From Streptomyces zagrosensis (GTDB lineage Bacteria; Actinomycetota; Actinomycetes; Streptomycetales; Streptomycetaceae), in NCBI RefSeq assembly GCF_014203645.1, contig NZ_JACHJL010000005.1, positions 62,001-126,000 on the forward strand: DNA of 64,000 nucleotides. Reading direction: 5' to 3'. The notes under the pieces were generated by a model. The model was not told the origin of the DNA, did not search any database, and saw only the letters and a program-made list of their open reading frames with translations. The translations under genes were made by a program, and so were the position numbers. The stretch's first letter is position 1. Every line of letters begins with the position of its first letter. Positions 26,984 through 36,011 of the stretch are shown here, piece by piece.

Positions 26984-29900
26984 GTGCGAGACCTGCCAGA
27001 TCGGGCCGTCGAAGTGGTACGGGTCAGCCGATCGGATGGCACCGTGCGCTACGGGGGCTCCGGATTCCTGCTGACCGGCGAACTCGTCCTGACCGCACGG
27101 CATGTGGTGGACGACGGCGACTGTACGTACCGGGTGCTGCGGCCGGAGCCGCGTCAAGGCGCCAGCGAGGCCGCGGTCGAGCTGGTGGTGCTCGACGCGG
27201 AGCACGACCTGGCGCTGCTGGTCCTGGACGAACCGGTGGATGACCTGGCGCCGCTGCGCTTCGGGAGGCTACCGAAGGCGATCGGCACGGTGGCCTTTCA
27301 CGCCATGGGATTCCCCCGTTTCGCCCGCGAGGACGGCCGGCCGCGTAGACGGCAGACCACCGGCACCATCCAACTCGCCTCGCTGCCCGGCGCCCACGGT
27401 CTCGACCTGTGGCACGACACCTCGCAGCCCACGGCCCTCACCGGCACCGGCTCACCGTGGGAGGGTTTTTCCGGCGCCGCGGTGCTCAGCCCGCGCGACC
27501 CCGGGCCCGATGCGCCCTACCTGATCGTCGGCGTCTACGCCTCTCACCTCACTCCGGCCGGGACCCGCGCCACCCTCGCGACCCGCGTGGACTCCCTCGC
27601 TGGCACGGGCAAGTTCGCCCGCTATCTGCGCGCCCACGAGGTCAATCCCGAACCGGTGGAAGTCCCCCTGCCGGGCGGGGCGCCCCGGTCGCTGCCCGCC
27701 AACGTCCGCACCCATGAAAGCGTGCTGGGCAAGCTGCGCGGCACCCGCAGCTATCTGCTGCCCGAGCGGCTGCCGTTCGTCAGCCCCGGGCCGCACAGCC
27801 AGGCGTCGCCGCAGCGGCTGCTGGCCCGTTTGACCAACCCCGAACGAGGGCGCGGCGTCCTGCTGGTGGGCGCGGCGGGCACCGGCAAGACCCGCACCTG
27901 CTTCGAGGTCGCACAGGCAGCGCACGATGACAACTGGCATGTGCTGCACATTCGTACCGACCGACAGCGCTCGCTGACCGTCGCCCATCTCGAACAGGCC
28001 GTCTTCGACGCCGGGCGCCCCCGGGTGCTGCTGGTCCTGGACTACCTCGACACCTGTGTGCAGCTCGATCTGGGCGCGTTGGCCGATGAGTTCATGCTCG
28101 GCGCGGCCGAGCGCGGCATCCAGGTCGCCTGTGTGGCATCGACTCGGCCAGGCACTCTACCGGTGCTGCGTAAGCGCGGTGTCCGGCAGCTCTTCGATGA
28201 GGTGACGCTCCGTCAGGACACTGGGCATCAGTCGGCCGTGATCGACGCGATGCTGCCGGTGGTCGCCCCGCGCGCGCTCGACGGTCTGGGGCAGGCGACG
28301 CTGCGTACGGCGTGCGGCCAGCGGCCCATCATCGCGCTCCTCGTCGCCGCGCAGATCGAACGGCGCTTCGGTGCCCGCCGGGACATGCCGCGCCTGTCCG
28401 GCTGGCGCAGCGACGACCTCTTGGCCTGGCTGGACCCGCGGCTTCAAGAGGACCGGCTGCGCTCCCCCGATGCGGCCGACTGGGAGGCGGGCGACGGCGG
28501 CCAACCGGCTCGCCCGCCCGGCGATCGACAACTGGCCGCCACCGTCGCCGCCTACGCCTGTCCGCAGCCAAGGGATGCAGTCGTCGCGGCGGTGGACGCC
28601 TTCCTCGACGGCCGGGGCAGCGGCCTCGACGGCGAATACATCGTGCGTACCCTGACCGAGCTCGGCTGGCTGGAAGAGCCGCACGAGGACCACCTCACGG
28701 TGGTCCATGACATCGTCACCGACGAACTCGTACGCCAACTCCTGCTACCAGCCGGCCCGGTGCACGCGGACTCGGTACGGGCCGTGTTCGCGACCTCCCT
28801 GATCAGCGCCCGCACCTTCGGCGGGTTCGCCGGTCACCTGGCGCGGCTGGCCGCCGATCTCGATGACGCGGACGGCCGCGAGGTGGCCCGCTTCGGTGGT
28901 GGCTTGCTGCGGGCCGAGGCACCTCGGATCGGCGCGCTCCTCAAGCGGTCCGGTGAGGAGGGCAGGCAGGCGCTGCTCACCTTGCTCAGCCGCAGGCCCT
29001 GGCGGGCGTCCATGGACGGGGTGTGGGACGAGGTGGCGCAGCCGTGGTTGGTGCGTGAGAAGGGCTCCCCCACCGCTCGTGCGCTGCTGGCCCAGGCCAT
29101 CGAGTCGGCCACGGCCCAGGTGCCCGAGCGCCTGGTGGACGCCGCCCTGTCGTGGCTGTACCGGGGTGGCCCCGAGGCAGAGACCTCGCACCATGTCATC
29201 CACGCTCTTCTGGAGCGCCGCGATCTGCCCATCGGCTACCAGGAGCGGGTGGTGGCCTACGCCCTCGCCTGGCTTGAGCTGTGGAAGCGGCACCGCGCGG
29301 CGCGCTTTGTGCTCAGCGCGCTGCTGCGACAAGACCGCGCGCTGACCGCGGAGCGGCTGTCGATCGCCACCCAGTTCGCCTTCAACTGGCTGCACGTTCA
29401 CCACACCACGGACGCCGCCCATGTGTTGCACCGGCTGCTGTCCCGCACGGACTTGGACCACGCCTGCGCCCGGCGCGCCATTTCCCTGGCGCTCAGTTGG
29501 ATCGGCCACGGCCATGCCACGCAGCGGGCCACCAGCTTTGTGCTGGCCCCGCTGGTCGCCCATCCACAGCTCAACCGCCAGCAGCACAAGCAGACCGCGG
29601 GCCTGGCGCTGACCTGGCTGGCGAACAACGAGGCGGAGCCGGTGGCCCGGTTCGTCCTGAATGCCCTGCTACGCCGGAACGACCTGGCTGAGTTGCGCGC
29701 GAGCCGCGCCGTCGAGCAGGCACTCGCCTGGCTCGACCACGGCCACGCCCCGTCCCTGGCGGCGGCGCTGGTGCTCGGCCCGCTGCTGCCGCACCGCGCC
29801 CTGGCCGACGATGAGCGCGCCCAGGTGGTACGGATGGCGCTGGACTGGGTGAGCGGGTACGGCGATTCCCTCGCCGCCGGCTACGTTTTGTGTGCGTTGC

Positions 29901-32170
29901 TCTGTGACGGTGGCGTCCCGGCCCAGGACGCGGCAGACCTGGCCGAACGCGCGCTGGCCTGGGCCCAGGCCAACCCCGCTACGCCCCACGCCGCCCAGGT
30001 GCTGTGTGCCCTGCTCACGCGCACGGAGTCCGATGAGCGGCTACGCCGTACGGCCGACTTCGCCCTGCACTGGTTGGAGTCCTACGGCACCGACACCAAC
30101 TCCGCCGCCGTACACCGCGCCGCTTTGTCCTGCCGCAACGTACGCCGCGACCAGGCGCGCCGCGCGGCCGACGCCACGCTGGACTGGCTGACGGCACGGG
30201 CCGGGACAGCCGACTGCCACGGCCCCGATAACCCGGGTGCCTGCGGTACCTGTGGCGACCGTGCCGACTGCGGTGACTGTGGCGGCTGTGGCGGCTGTAG
30301 CGGCTGTAGCGATTGCGAGGCGCCGCAGAGCGCGGACCAGGCGGGCGCCGCGGCCCCGGACCAGGACGTGGCAGCGGCAGCCGCCGGCGCGGACCTGGAA
30401 TCGGGCCATGGAGTGGGGACGGCCGAAGGGCTCGGCGACGAGGTGGGCCCCACCTTGTGTGTGCTGCTCACCACCCCGGAGTTGCTAGCGGGGCAGGAGG
30501 CGCGCGCGCTCGGCCACGCGGTGGGCTGGCTCGGCCGTCCCTGGCGACACCGCGACCACGGCTTCTTGTGGCTGCGGGTACTGCGTTCACGCGGCTGGAG
30601 CGGTGGCAGCCGCGGCTGGCCGCAGGGCAACGGCCAACTCGCCGCGCCACAGCTGAGCGACATCGCGGCGATGCTGTGCTGTACGGGCCTCACGGCGCCC
30701 GAGGCGCAGAACCTGGCCGACCGCGCCCTTGCCCTCGCCGCGGACCCGGGCGCCCCCAGCCGCACGGTACGCGCCGCGCTCGCCGCGGTGCTCGGCTGCC
30801 CGCTGCTCACGGCACGGCAAGAGGCGATTGTCGTCGCGCGGGTGGAGCGGCTGCTCGCGGCGGATCACTCCAGCGGGGTGCTGGCTCCCCTGCTCGCCCT
30901 GCTCGCTCGCCCGCTGTCGGGCGCTGCGTACGCGCGCGCGACCGCTCTTGGATGTAGCTGGCTCGCCGCGCGCGAGAGCTCCGCCGACGCGCCACGGGTG
31001 CTGTTCGCGCTCGCCGACCGGCGACGGCTCGCCGACGACCAGCGACGGGCGCTGAACGTCCACGCACTGAATTGGTACGCGGTCAACCCTGAGCACGCCA
31101 GGGCGCCGGCAGTTCGGGCCTTCCTCACCGACCACGGGGACGACGCGTTCGGCCACTGGCTGCGAAGCGTGGAGGAGACCAGGGCCTGGCTGCTGGCCCA
31201 CCCGGACGACCCTGAGCGCGGCGCCGTACTGCTACGGCTGCTGGCCGGGCCCGACGAGGTCCCGCTCAACACCGCTGAGCTAGCCCCTTCAACCACAGGC
31301 GGCGCATCGGGCACGTCGGGCGCCACGGACACGTCGGGCACCAGGGACACCACGAGCCCCACTGCTGACGACGACACGCAAACAGGGCGCGCCCACGGTC
31401 ACGACGGCGGCGGTCGGCCCGCGGGGCGGCTACTGGAACGACGTCTCATGCTCTCCGCCGTGCACTCGGCGCTGACCTCCGTATTGAGCTGGCGGGACTT
31501 CGTGGCGCTTTTGGACAGTGCGGATCTCTTGCCGGAGCACAGGCGCGCGGTGGCGGGGCAGGCGCTGGCGTATCTGCGCTCGGACGGGGTGACCAAGGCG
31601 CGGCTCGTCATCATCGCGCTGCTACGCACGCCTGAGTTGACCGCGGAACAGCGGTGGGACGCGGCCGAGGAGGCGCTCGCGCTGCTGACCCGGACCAGCG
31701 GCAGAACGTTCAAGACCCGTCCGGTGCTGTTGGCGCTGCTACGCAACCGCGATCTGTCCCACGAGCATGAACAGGCCGCTATCGAACGGGCTTTGCGACA
31801 GGTGGACGGGGCGGACAGCAACGAGGCCAAGCCGCTACTCCGGCTCGTGCTCAGCCGGAATCTGACGGCTGAGCAGGCCGCGCGCGCCATCGGCTACAGC
31901 CTGGACTGGCTACTCAGACGCGAGCCGGCGGGCGGTGTCGGCTCGTTGGTGGCCGCGCTGCTTGAGCGGGATGAGCGGGATGAGTACGCCCCCGGCCAGT
32001 GGCAGCTCGCCACCGCGTACGCGCGAAGCTGGCTGCTGGCCAACCCGGAGCACACGGTCGCGGAGCGAATCAGCAGCCGCCTCGCCGCCGGGCCCGGCAC
32101 GTGGTCGCCCGCCCCGACGCCGCACCCAACGGCCCCGATCCCCGGCCCCATCTCCCCCGCCAGCGGCTGA
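26984..32170 (+). CDS. Trypsin-like protease / STAND NTPase / helical-repeat protein
   Basis: Very large protein of 1728 residues. Residues about 1-215 form a trypsin-like serine protease with the full triad: His40 in VLTARHVVDD, Asp75 in DAEHDLALLV and Ser163 in WEGFSGAAVL. Residues about 240-560 form a STAND-type P-loop NTPase: Walker A GAAGTGKT at 296-303 and Walker B VLLVLDYLD at 348-356, then ACVASTRPG. The rest is a solenoid of roughly 18 degenerate repeats of about 38 residues (pattern: A..AL.WL.......AR.VL.ALLRR.DL). Two low-complexity inserts interrupt it: a Cys/Gly/Asp stretch near 1085-1110 and a Thr/Ser/Gly/Asp stretch near 1430-1470. By analogy with STAND systems, repeats sense a trigger, the NTPase oligomerises, and the protease cuts a cellular target. 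The trigger and target are unknown. Confidence 0.88.
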   Translation: MRDLPDRAVEVVRVSRSDGTVRYGGSGFLLTGELVLTARHVVDDGDCTYRVLRPEPRQGASEAAVELVVLDAEHDLALLVLDEPVDDLAPLRFGRLPKAIGTVAFHAMGFPRFAREDGRPRRRQTTGTIQLASLPGAHGLDLWHDTSQPTALTGTGSPWEGFSGAAVLSPRDPGPDAPYLIVGVYASHLTPAGTRATLATRVDSLAGTGKFARYLRAHEVNPEPVEVPLPGGAPRSLPANVRTHESVLGKLRGTRSYLLPERLPFVSPGPHSQASPQRLLARLTNPERGRGVLLVGAAGTGKTRTCFEVAQAAHDDNWHVLHIRTDRQRSLTVAHLEQAVFDAGRPRVLLVLDYLDTCVQLDLGALADEFMLGAAERGIQVACVASTRPGTLPVLRKRGVRQLFDEVTLRQDTGHQSAVIDAMLPVVAPRALDGLGQATLRTACGQRPIIALLVAAQIERRFGARRDMPRLSGWRSDDLLAWLDPRLQEDRLRSPDAADWEAGDGGQPARPPGDRQLAATVAAYACPQPRDAVVAAVDAFLDGRGSGLDGEYIVRTLTELGWLEEPHEDHLTVVHDIVTDELVRQLLLPAGPVHADSVRAVFATSLISARTFGGFAGHLARLAADLDDADGREVARFGGGLLRAEAPRIGALLKRSGEEGRQALLTLLSRRPWRASMDGVWDEVAQPWLVREKGSPTARALLAQAIESATAQVPERLVDAALSWLYRGGPEAETSHHVIHALLERRDLPIGYQERVVAYALAWLELWKRHRAARFVLSALLRQDRALTAERLSIATQFAFNWLHVHHTTDAAHVLHRLLSRTDLDHACARRAISLALSWIGHGHATQRATSFVLAPLVAHPQLNRQQHKQTAGLALTWLANNEAEPVARFVLNALLRRNDLAELRASRAVEQALAWLDHGHAPSLAAALVLGPLLPHRALADDERAQVVRMALDWVSGYGDSLAAGYVLCALLCDGGVPAQDAADLAERALAWAQANPATPHAAQVLCALLTRTESDERLRRTADFALHWLESYGTDTNSAAVHRAALSCRNVRRDQARRAADATLDWLTARAGTADCHGPDNPGACGTCGDRADCGDCGGCGGCSGCSDCEAPQSADQAGAAAPDQDVAAAAAGADLESGHGVGTAEGLGDEVGPTLCVLLTTPELLAGQEARALGHAVGWLGRPWRHRDHGFLWLRVLRSRGWSGGSRGWPQGNGQLAAPQLSDIAAMLCCTGLTAPEAQNLADRALALAADPGAPSRTVRAALAAVLGCPLLTARQEAIVVARVERLLAADHSSGVLAPLLALLARPLSGAAYARATALGCSWLAARESSADAPRVLFALADRRRLADDQRRALNVHALNWYAVNPEHARAPAVRAFLTDHGDDAFGHWLRSVEETRAWLLAHPDDPERGAVLLRLLAGPDEVPLNTAELAPSTTGGASGTSGATDTSGTRDTTSPTADDDTQTGRAHGHDGGGRPAGRLLERRLMLSAVHSALTSVLSWRDFVALLDSADLLPEHRRAVAGQALAYLRSDGVTKARLVIIALLRTPELTAEQRWDAAEEALALLTRTSGRTFKTRPVLLALLRNRDLSHEHEQAAIERALRQVDGADSNEAKPLLRLVLSRNLTAEQAARAIGYSLDWLLRREPAGGVGSLVAALLERDERDEYAPGQWQLATAYARSWLLANPEHTVAERISSRLAAGPGTWSPAPTPHPTAPIPGPISPASG
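30238..30327 (+). repeat. Cys/Gly-encoding microsatellite inside the solenoid
   Basis: Within the trypsin-STAND gene, repeated TGTGGCGGC and TGTAGCGGC units encode a run ending GDCGGCGGCSGCSDC, preceded by CGTCGDRADC. The in-frame triplet-multiple structure preserves the reading frame. It splits the helical-repeat array. The cysteine density suggests either a flexible insert or a metal/disulfide-capable patch; slippage expansion is the simplest explanation. Confidence 0.7.
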
Positions 32171-32364
32171 CGCCGCATCGCCAGCCCGGCCTACCTCGGC
32201 TGCCTGGGCCTGGGGTGCGGCGATGCGGGGGGTACGAGGCCGCGGGGGCGCGGGGTGCGAGGGCGCGGGAGCGCGGGGTGCGGGGGTGCCCGCCAGCACG
32301 TCCGCGCCCCACCCGGCTACGGCGCGCCCCACCGGCCCGTACGGAATCACCTACCGCTGTCCGC

Positions 32365-33717
32365 TCAACAGCCCAGCGCCCCCAGCGGGTCGTCGAGCAC
32401 CGGCTGCCAGGCCAATTCCGCCGCGCCCACCAAACTGTTGTAGTCGAGCGTGCAGGGCAGGATCGGCACCCCACCGCTGCGGCCCCACAGGCTGCGCTCC
32501 GCGACAACGGCGCGCAGCCGCTCGGGGTCGGCGTTGAGCAGGTCGCGATGCAGCCCGCCGAGAATGATCCGGTCCGGGTTGAGGATGTTGACCAGCCCGG
32601 CGAGGCCCTGGCCGAGCCGGTCGATGAGCAACTGGGCGGCGGCCCGTACCGACGGGTCGGCGTACTCCTCGCGTAGCAGCTCGCGCGCCTGCTGGAGCAG
32701 CGACACTTCGGGCCCGAGGTCGCGCCCGGCTGCGGCCAAGAAGGCCAACGGGTCGGCCTCCACATCGAGACAGCCACGGCTGCCGCAGTAGCAAGAGCGC
32801 CCCTCGGGTTGCACCGTCAGATGACCAACCTCCAGAGCAAGTCCGGAGCTGCCGGTGTGCAGCCGTCCATCGAGCACCAGCGCACCACCGACACCGCGAT
32901 GTCCTGTGGCCACGCACAGCAGGTGTCGGGCGCCACGGCCGGCGCCGTGCCGGTGTTCGGCCAGTGCGGCGAGGTTGACGTCATTGCCGGTGTGGCCGAA
33001 CACCACGCCGTGACTCGCATCGGCGCGGGCGATGGCCTGGTGGCCGAGGCTGGCCTGATGGTGGATATGGGGGCGGTGGCCAGGGGCGGGCTCGGGGGCT
33101 GCGCGGCTCGCGCTGGGGGCGTACGCACCGTTGCGGGCGCCGGCCGGCTCCGGGATGCCCGCGTCGGCGAGGCTACGGCGGAAGAGTTCCCGTACCGGCG
33201 CGCCGGCCTGCCAGGCGACATGCAGCGGATTGAGCGCGGTGCCCTCGGGTTCGGCGACGGCGGAAGGGACGGCAAGGCCCGCGCCGAGGCAGCGGCGGCC
33301 ACTCGCACGGAGCAACCCTGCGCCCGCTGCGACGACCGCGTCCAGCACGGCCGCCGGATCGGCCGGCACCGTCATACAGCCGGGCGCTGTGGCGACGATC
33401 TGGCCGCCGAGTCCGACGAGCGCCGCCCGGAAGCCATCCACGTGCACCTGCGCCGCGAGCACGACCGGGCCGCCTGGTGCGACGGTGAGCCGATGCGAGG
33501 GGCGGCCCTGGGTTCCAGCGGCTGCACCCGGTCGGGAATCCACCTGGATGAGGCCGAGCGCCTCCAGTTCGGCGGCGACGGCGCCCGCAGTCGCACGCGT
33601 CACACCGAGCTCGGCGGTGAGCACCGCGCGGGTGGGCGCGCGGCCGGTGTGTACGAGTTCCAGCGCCGGGCCGAGGGCCCCGCGGCCCCGCTCCAGTCTT
33701 GTCCGTGTCTGGGTCAC
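32365..33717 (-). CDS. ROK-family transcriptional repressor
   Basis: Sugar-responsive regulator of 450 residues. The N-terminal HTH lies in PTRAVLTAELGVTRATAGAV then AAELEALGLIQV. The ROK domain shows GAGLAVPSAV, a glycine-rich nucleotide/sugar region (ATGHRGVGGALVLDGRLHTG) and the zinc motif GHLTVQPEGRSCYCGSRGCL. A non-family insert rich in Ala/His/Pro lies around GARNGAYAPSASRAAPEPAP. The start is GTG 33717, directly preceded by GGGGG with almost no spacer, so leaderless translation or a later start is possible. It faces a divergent MFS gene across a short promoter region and probably represses it. Confidence 0.88.
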   Translation of the reverse strand: MTQTRTRLERGRGALGPALELVHTGRAPTRAVLTAELGVTRATAGAVAAELEALGLIQVDSRPGAAAGTQGRPSHRLTVAPGGPVVLAAQVHVDGFRAALVGLGGQIVATAPGCMTVPADPAAVLDAVVAAGAGLLRASGRRCLGAGLAVPSAVAEPEGTALNPLHVAWQAGAPVRELFRRSLADAGIPEPAGARNGAYAPSASRAAPEPAPGHRPHIHHQASLGHQAIARADASHGVVFGHTGNDVNLAALAEHRHGAGRGARHLLCVATGHRGVGGALVLDGRLHTGSSGLALEVGHLTVQPEGRSCYCGSRGCLDVEADPLAFLAAAGRDLGPEVSLLQQARELLREEYADPSVRAAAQLLIDRLGQGLAGLVNILNPDRIILGGLHRDLLNADPERLRAVVAERSLWGRSGGVPILPCTLDYNSLVGAAELAWQPVLDDPLGALGC

Positions 33718-33731
33718 CCCCCTATTCTGGC

Positions 33732-33752
33732 TTTGTGCCGACGCTAAACAAA
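33732..33752. promoter_or_regulatory. Candidate ROK operator between repressor and MFS genes
   Basis: An inverted repeat TTTGT-N11-ACAAA lies just upstream of both divergent genes. ROK repressors of this family often bind T/A-flanked palindromes near TTTAG/CTAAA; here CTAAACAAA is present. The assignment is tentative because the arms are short. Confidence 0.4.
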
Positions 33753-33791
33753 ATACGGACGGCCACCCCGTGGAAACGGAGGGGCGCCGCC

Positions 33792-35048
33792 GTGGACCCG
33801 ATCATCGCCCACCTCCGTACCGCACTGACCCTCTTCTTCGCCCTGGACGGCTTCATCTTCGCCGGCTGGGTCGCCCGCATCCCCGCCATCAAAGCGCAGA
33901 CCGGCGCCTCGACCGGCGACCTCGGGCTCGCCCTGCTCGGCGTCTCGGCAGGAGCGGTGGCCACCATGATGATCACTGGACGGCTCTGCCAGCGGTATGG
34001 GCATCAGTCGGTGACGGTCGCCGCTGCGGTGCTGATGTCGCTGAGCGTCGCGCTGCCAGCGCGCACCCACTCGACGCTCGCCCTCGGACTGGTGCTGCTC
34101 GTCTTCGGCGCCGGCTACGGCGGCCTGAACGTGGCGATGAACAGCGCCGCAGTGGACCTGGTGGCCGCACTACGCCGCCCCGTGATGCCCAGTTTCCACG
34201 CCGCTTTCAGCCTCGGCGGCATGCTGGGCGCCGGCCTTGGCGGCCTGGTCGCAGGGCACCTGTCGGCCGCCACCCAGCTCAGCGTACTCACCGTCGTCGG
34301 CCTCGTCCTCACCGGCTTCGCCGGCCGTGCGCTGCTCGCCCACCCGGTGCCACAACGGCCGCGCGAGCAGCCGCCAGCCTCCGGAACGCGGCCACGCCCA
34401 CACCAGGTGCGCGAGCCGATGCACGGAGCTGACGTACTCCGCGGTGCCGGTGGGAGCCGTCAACGCGGCGAGCCCGGCAAGGCAGCGGCCCGGCGGGCCC
34501 GGCGGCTGGTCTCCGTGTTCGGGCTCATCGCCCTGTGTACGGCGTACGGCGAGGGCGCGCTGGCCGACTGGGGCGCACTTCACCTCAAGCAGGACCTGAA
34601 CGCTCACCCCGGCATCGCCGCCGCCGGCTACTCGGTCTTCGCCGCCACCATGACCATCGGACGGCTGACCGGCACGGCGCTCCTCGAACGATTGGGCCAA
34701 ACTCGGGCTCTGGTAGCGGGCGGCGCAACGGCCGCCGCAGGAATGCTGCTCGGCGCGCTTGCGCCCACCATCTGGCTCACGCTCATCGGCTTCGCCATCA
34801 CCGGGCTCGGCCTAGCCAACATCTTTCCCATCGCCATCGAACGCGCGGGCGCGCTCACCGGCCCGAGCGGCGTCGCCACCGCTTCGACATTCGGCTACGG
34901 CGGCATGCTGTGCGGCCCGCCCGCGATCGGTTTCATCGCCGACTGGTACACGTTGCCGATCGCGCTCACGACGGTCGCCCTCCTGGCGGCGATCGCCGCG
35001 GCCATCGCGTACGCCACCCGCCATGCGCTCCGGCCGACAGACGGTTGA
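33792..35048 (+). CDS. MFS transporter
   Basis: Twelve-helix transporter of 418 residues in the YbjJ/FucP-like branch. The N-terminus reads LRTALTLFFALDGFIFAGWV then ARIPAIKAQ, the loop 2-3 region has TGRLCQRYGHQSVTV, and helix 4-5 holds GYGGLNVAMNSAAVDL. The central cytoplasmic loop (about 190-245) is long and basic/Pro-rich. Later, ALADWGALHLKQDLNAH is a typical loop of this subgroup. GTG 33792 follows GGAGGGG at good spacing and is preferred to the open frame from 33699. It is divergent from the ROK repressor and probably under its control. The substrate, perhaps a sugar, is not known. Confidence 0.88.
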   Translation: MDPIIAHLRTALTLFFALDGFIFAGWVARIPAIKAQTGASTGDLGLALLGVSAGAVATMMITGRLCQRYGHQSVTVAAAVLMSLSVALPARTHSTLALGLVLLVFGAGYGGLNVAMNSAAVDLVAALRRPVMPSFHAAFSLGGMLGAGLGGLVAGHLSAATQLSVLTVVGLVLTGFAGRALLAHPVPQRPREQPPASGTRPRPHQVREPMHGADVLRGAGGSRQRGEPGKAAARRARRLVSVFGLIALCTAYGEGALADWGALHLKQDLNAHPGIAAAGYSVFAATMTIGRLTGTALLERLGQTRALVAGGATAAAGMLLGALAPTIWLTLIGFAITGLGLANIFPIAIERAGALTGPSGVATASTFGYGGMLCGPPAIGFIADWYTLPIALTTVALLAAIAAAIAYATRHALRPTDG

Positions 35049-35175
35049 ACACTCACTCGCGAGGCGTTGCACCGTCCGGCCGTGCGGGGGCTGACGCCGG
35101 CTTTTGGTCGGGGCCGACGGCTTCGCCGCGGAGGGGTCCAGGCTCATTGTCAGTGCCTCCTGGCACACTCCGGGC

Positions 35176-35973
35176 ATGGAGACCACGAAGTTGCTTCAGA
35201 TCCTCGCCCGCGACGGTGAGCTGCTGGCCGATGCCGCAGAGAGAGCCGAGTTGGACGCCCGCGTAGCAAGTTGCCCCGAGTGGACCGTGCGCGATCTCGT
35301 CGCACACACCGGCCGGATACACCGGTGGGCTACCGGCTTTGTGGCACACCAGCTCACCGAGCCGCGCCGCCCACCGCAGGACCCGGAGTTGCAGGGGGCC
35401 GAGTTGCTCGCGTGGTTTCGGGAAGGCCATGGCGCGCTGGTGAGCGCGCTTCGCTCGGCCCCGGATGACCTGGAGTGTTGGACGTTCTTGCCCAGCCCCA
35501 CGCCGCGAGCCTTTTGGGCACGCCGCCAAGCGCATGAGACCGCGATACACCGAGTCGATGCCGAACTGGCGCGCGGCGCGGGCGTCTCGCTCATCGACGC
35601 CGACTTCGCCATGGATGGCGTCGATGAGTTGCTGACCGGCTTCCACGGACGCGAGCGCAGCCGGGTGCACTCGGAGCAGCCAGTTGTGCTGCGGCTGCAC
35701 AGCACGGACACGGCGGCCCGCTGGACGGTGCGTCTCTCGGACGGGCCGCTGGCGGTGGAGCGCCAGGGCGAGGGGGCTGCGGCACCGCAGCAGACCGCCA
35801 TCGATGAGGACACTGAGGGCGCGGCGCGAACTCAGGCGGCGCAATGCACCCTGATCGGTTCGACGGCAGATCTCTATCTCACGCTGTGGAACCGGCCGCC
35901 GAGCGGGGAAGTGCGCACGGAGGGTGACACGGCCGTCGCCGCGTTGTGGCGCGAGACATCGGCCATCGTCTGA
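35176..35973 (+). CDS. Maleylpyruvate isomerase-type (MDMPI) protein
   Basis: Mycothiol-dependent maleylpyruvate-isomerase/DinB-like fold protein of 265 residues. The N-terminal helical bundle has LDARVASCPEWTVRDLVAHT then GRIHRWAT, the classic MDMPI N-domain signature whose His binds metal. WARRQAHETAIHRVDAEL supplies the second and third metal ligands (HE..H). The C-terminal SCP2-like domain includes RWTVRLSDGPLAVERQGEG and LIGSTADLYLTLWNRPPSG. ATG 35176 is the family start. The substrate cannot be assigned; many paralogues have unknown roles. Confidence 0.9.
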   Translation: METTKLLQILARDGELLADAAERAELDARVASCPEWTVRDLVAHTGRIHRWATGFVAHQLTEPRRPPQDPELQGAELLAWFREGHGALVSALRSAPDDLECWTFLPSPTPRAFWARRQAHETAIHRVDAELARGAGVSLIDADFAMDGVDELLTGFHGRERSRVHSEQPVVLRLHSTDTAARWTVRLSDGPLAVERQGEGAAAPQQTAIDEDTEGAARTQAAQCTLIGSTADLYLTLWNRPPSGEVRTEGDTAVAALWRETSAIV

Positions 35974-36011
35974 CCGTGCCCGAGGTCACCAACTGTCTGG
36001 GAGAGACATGA

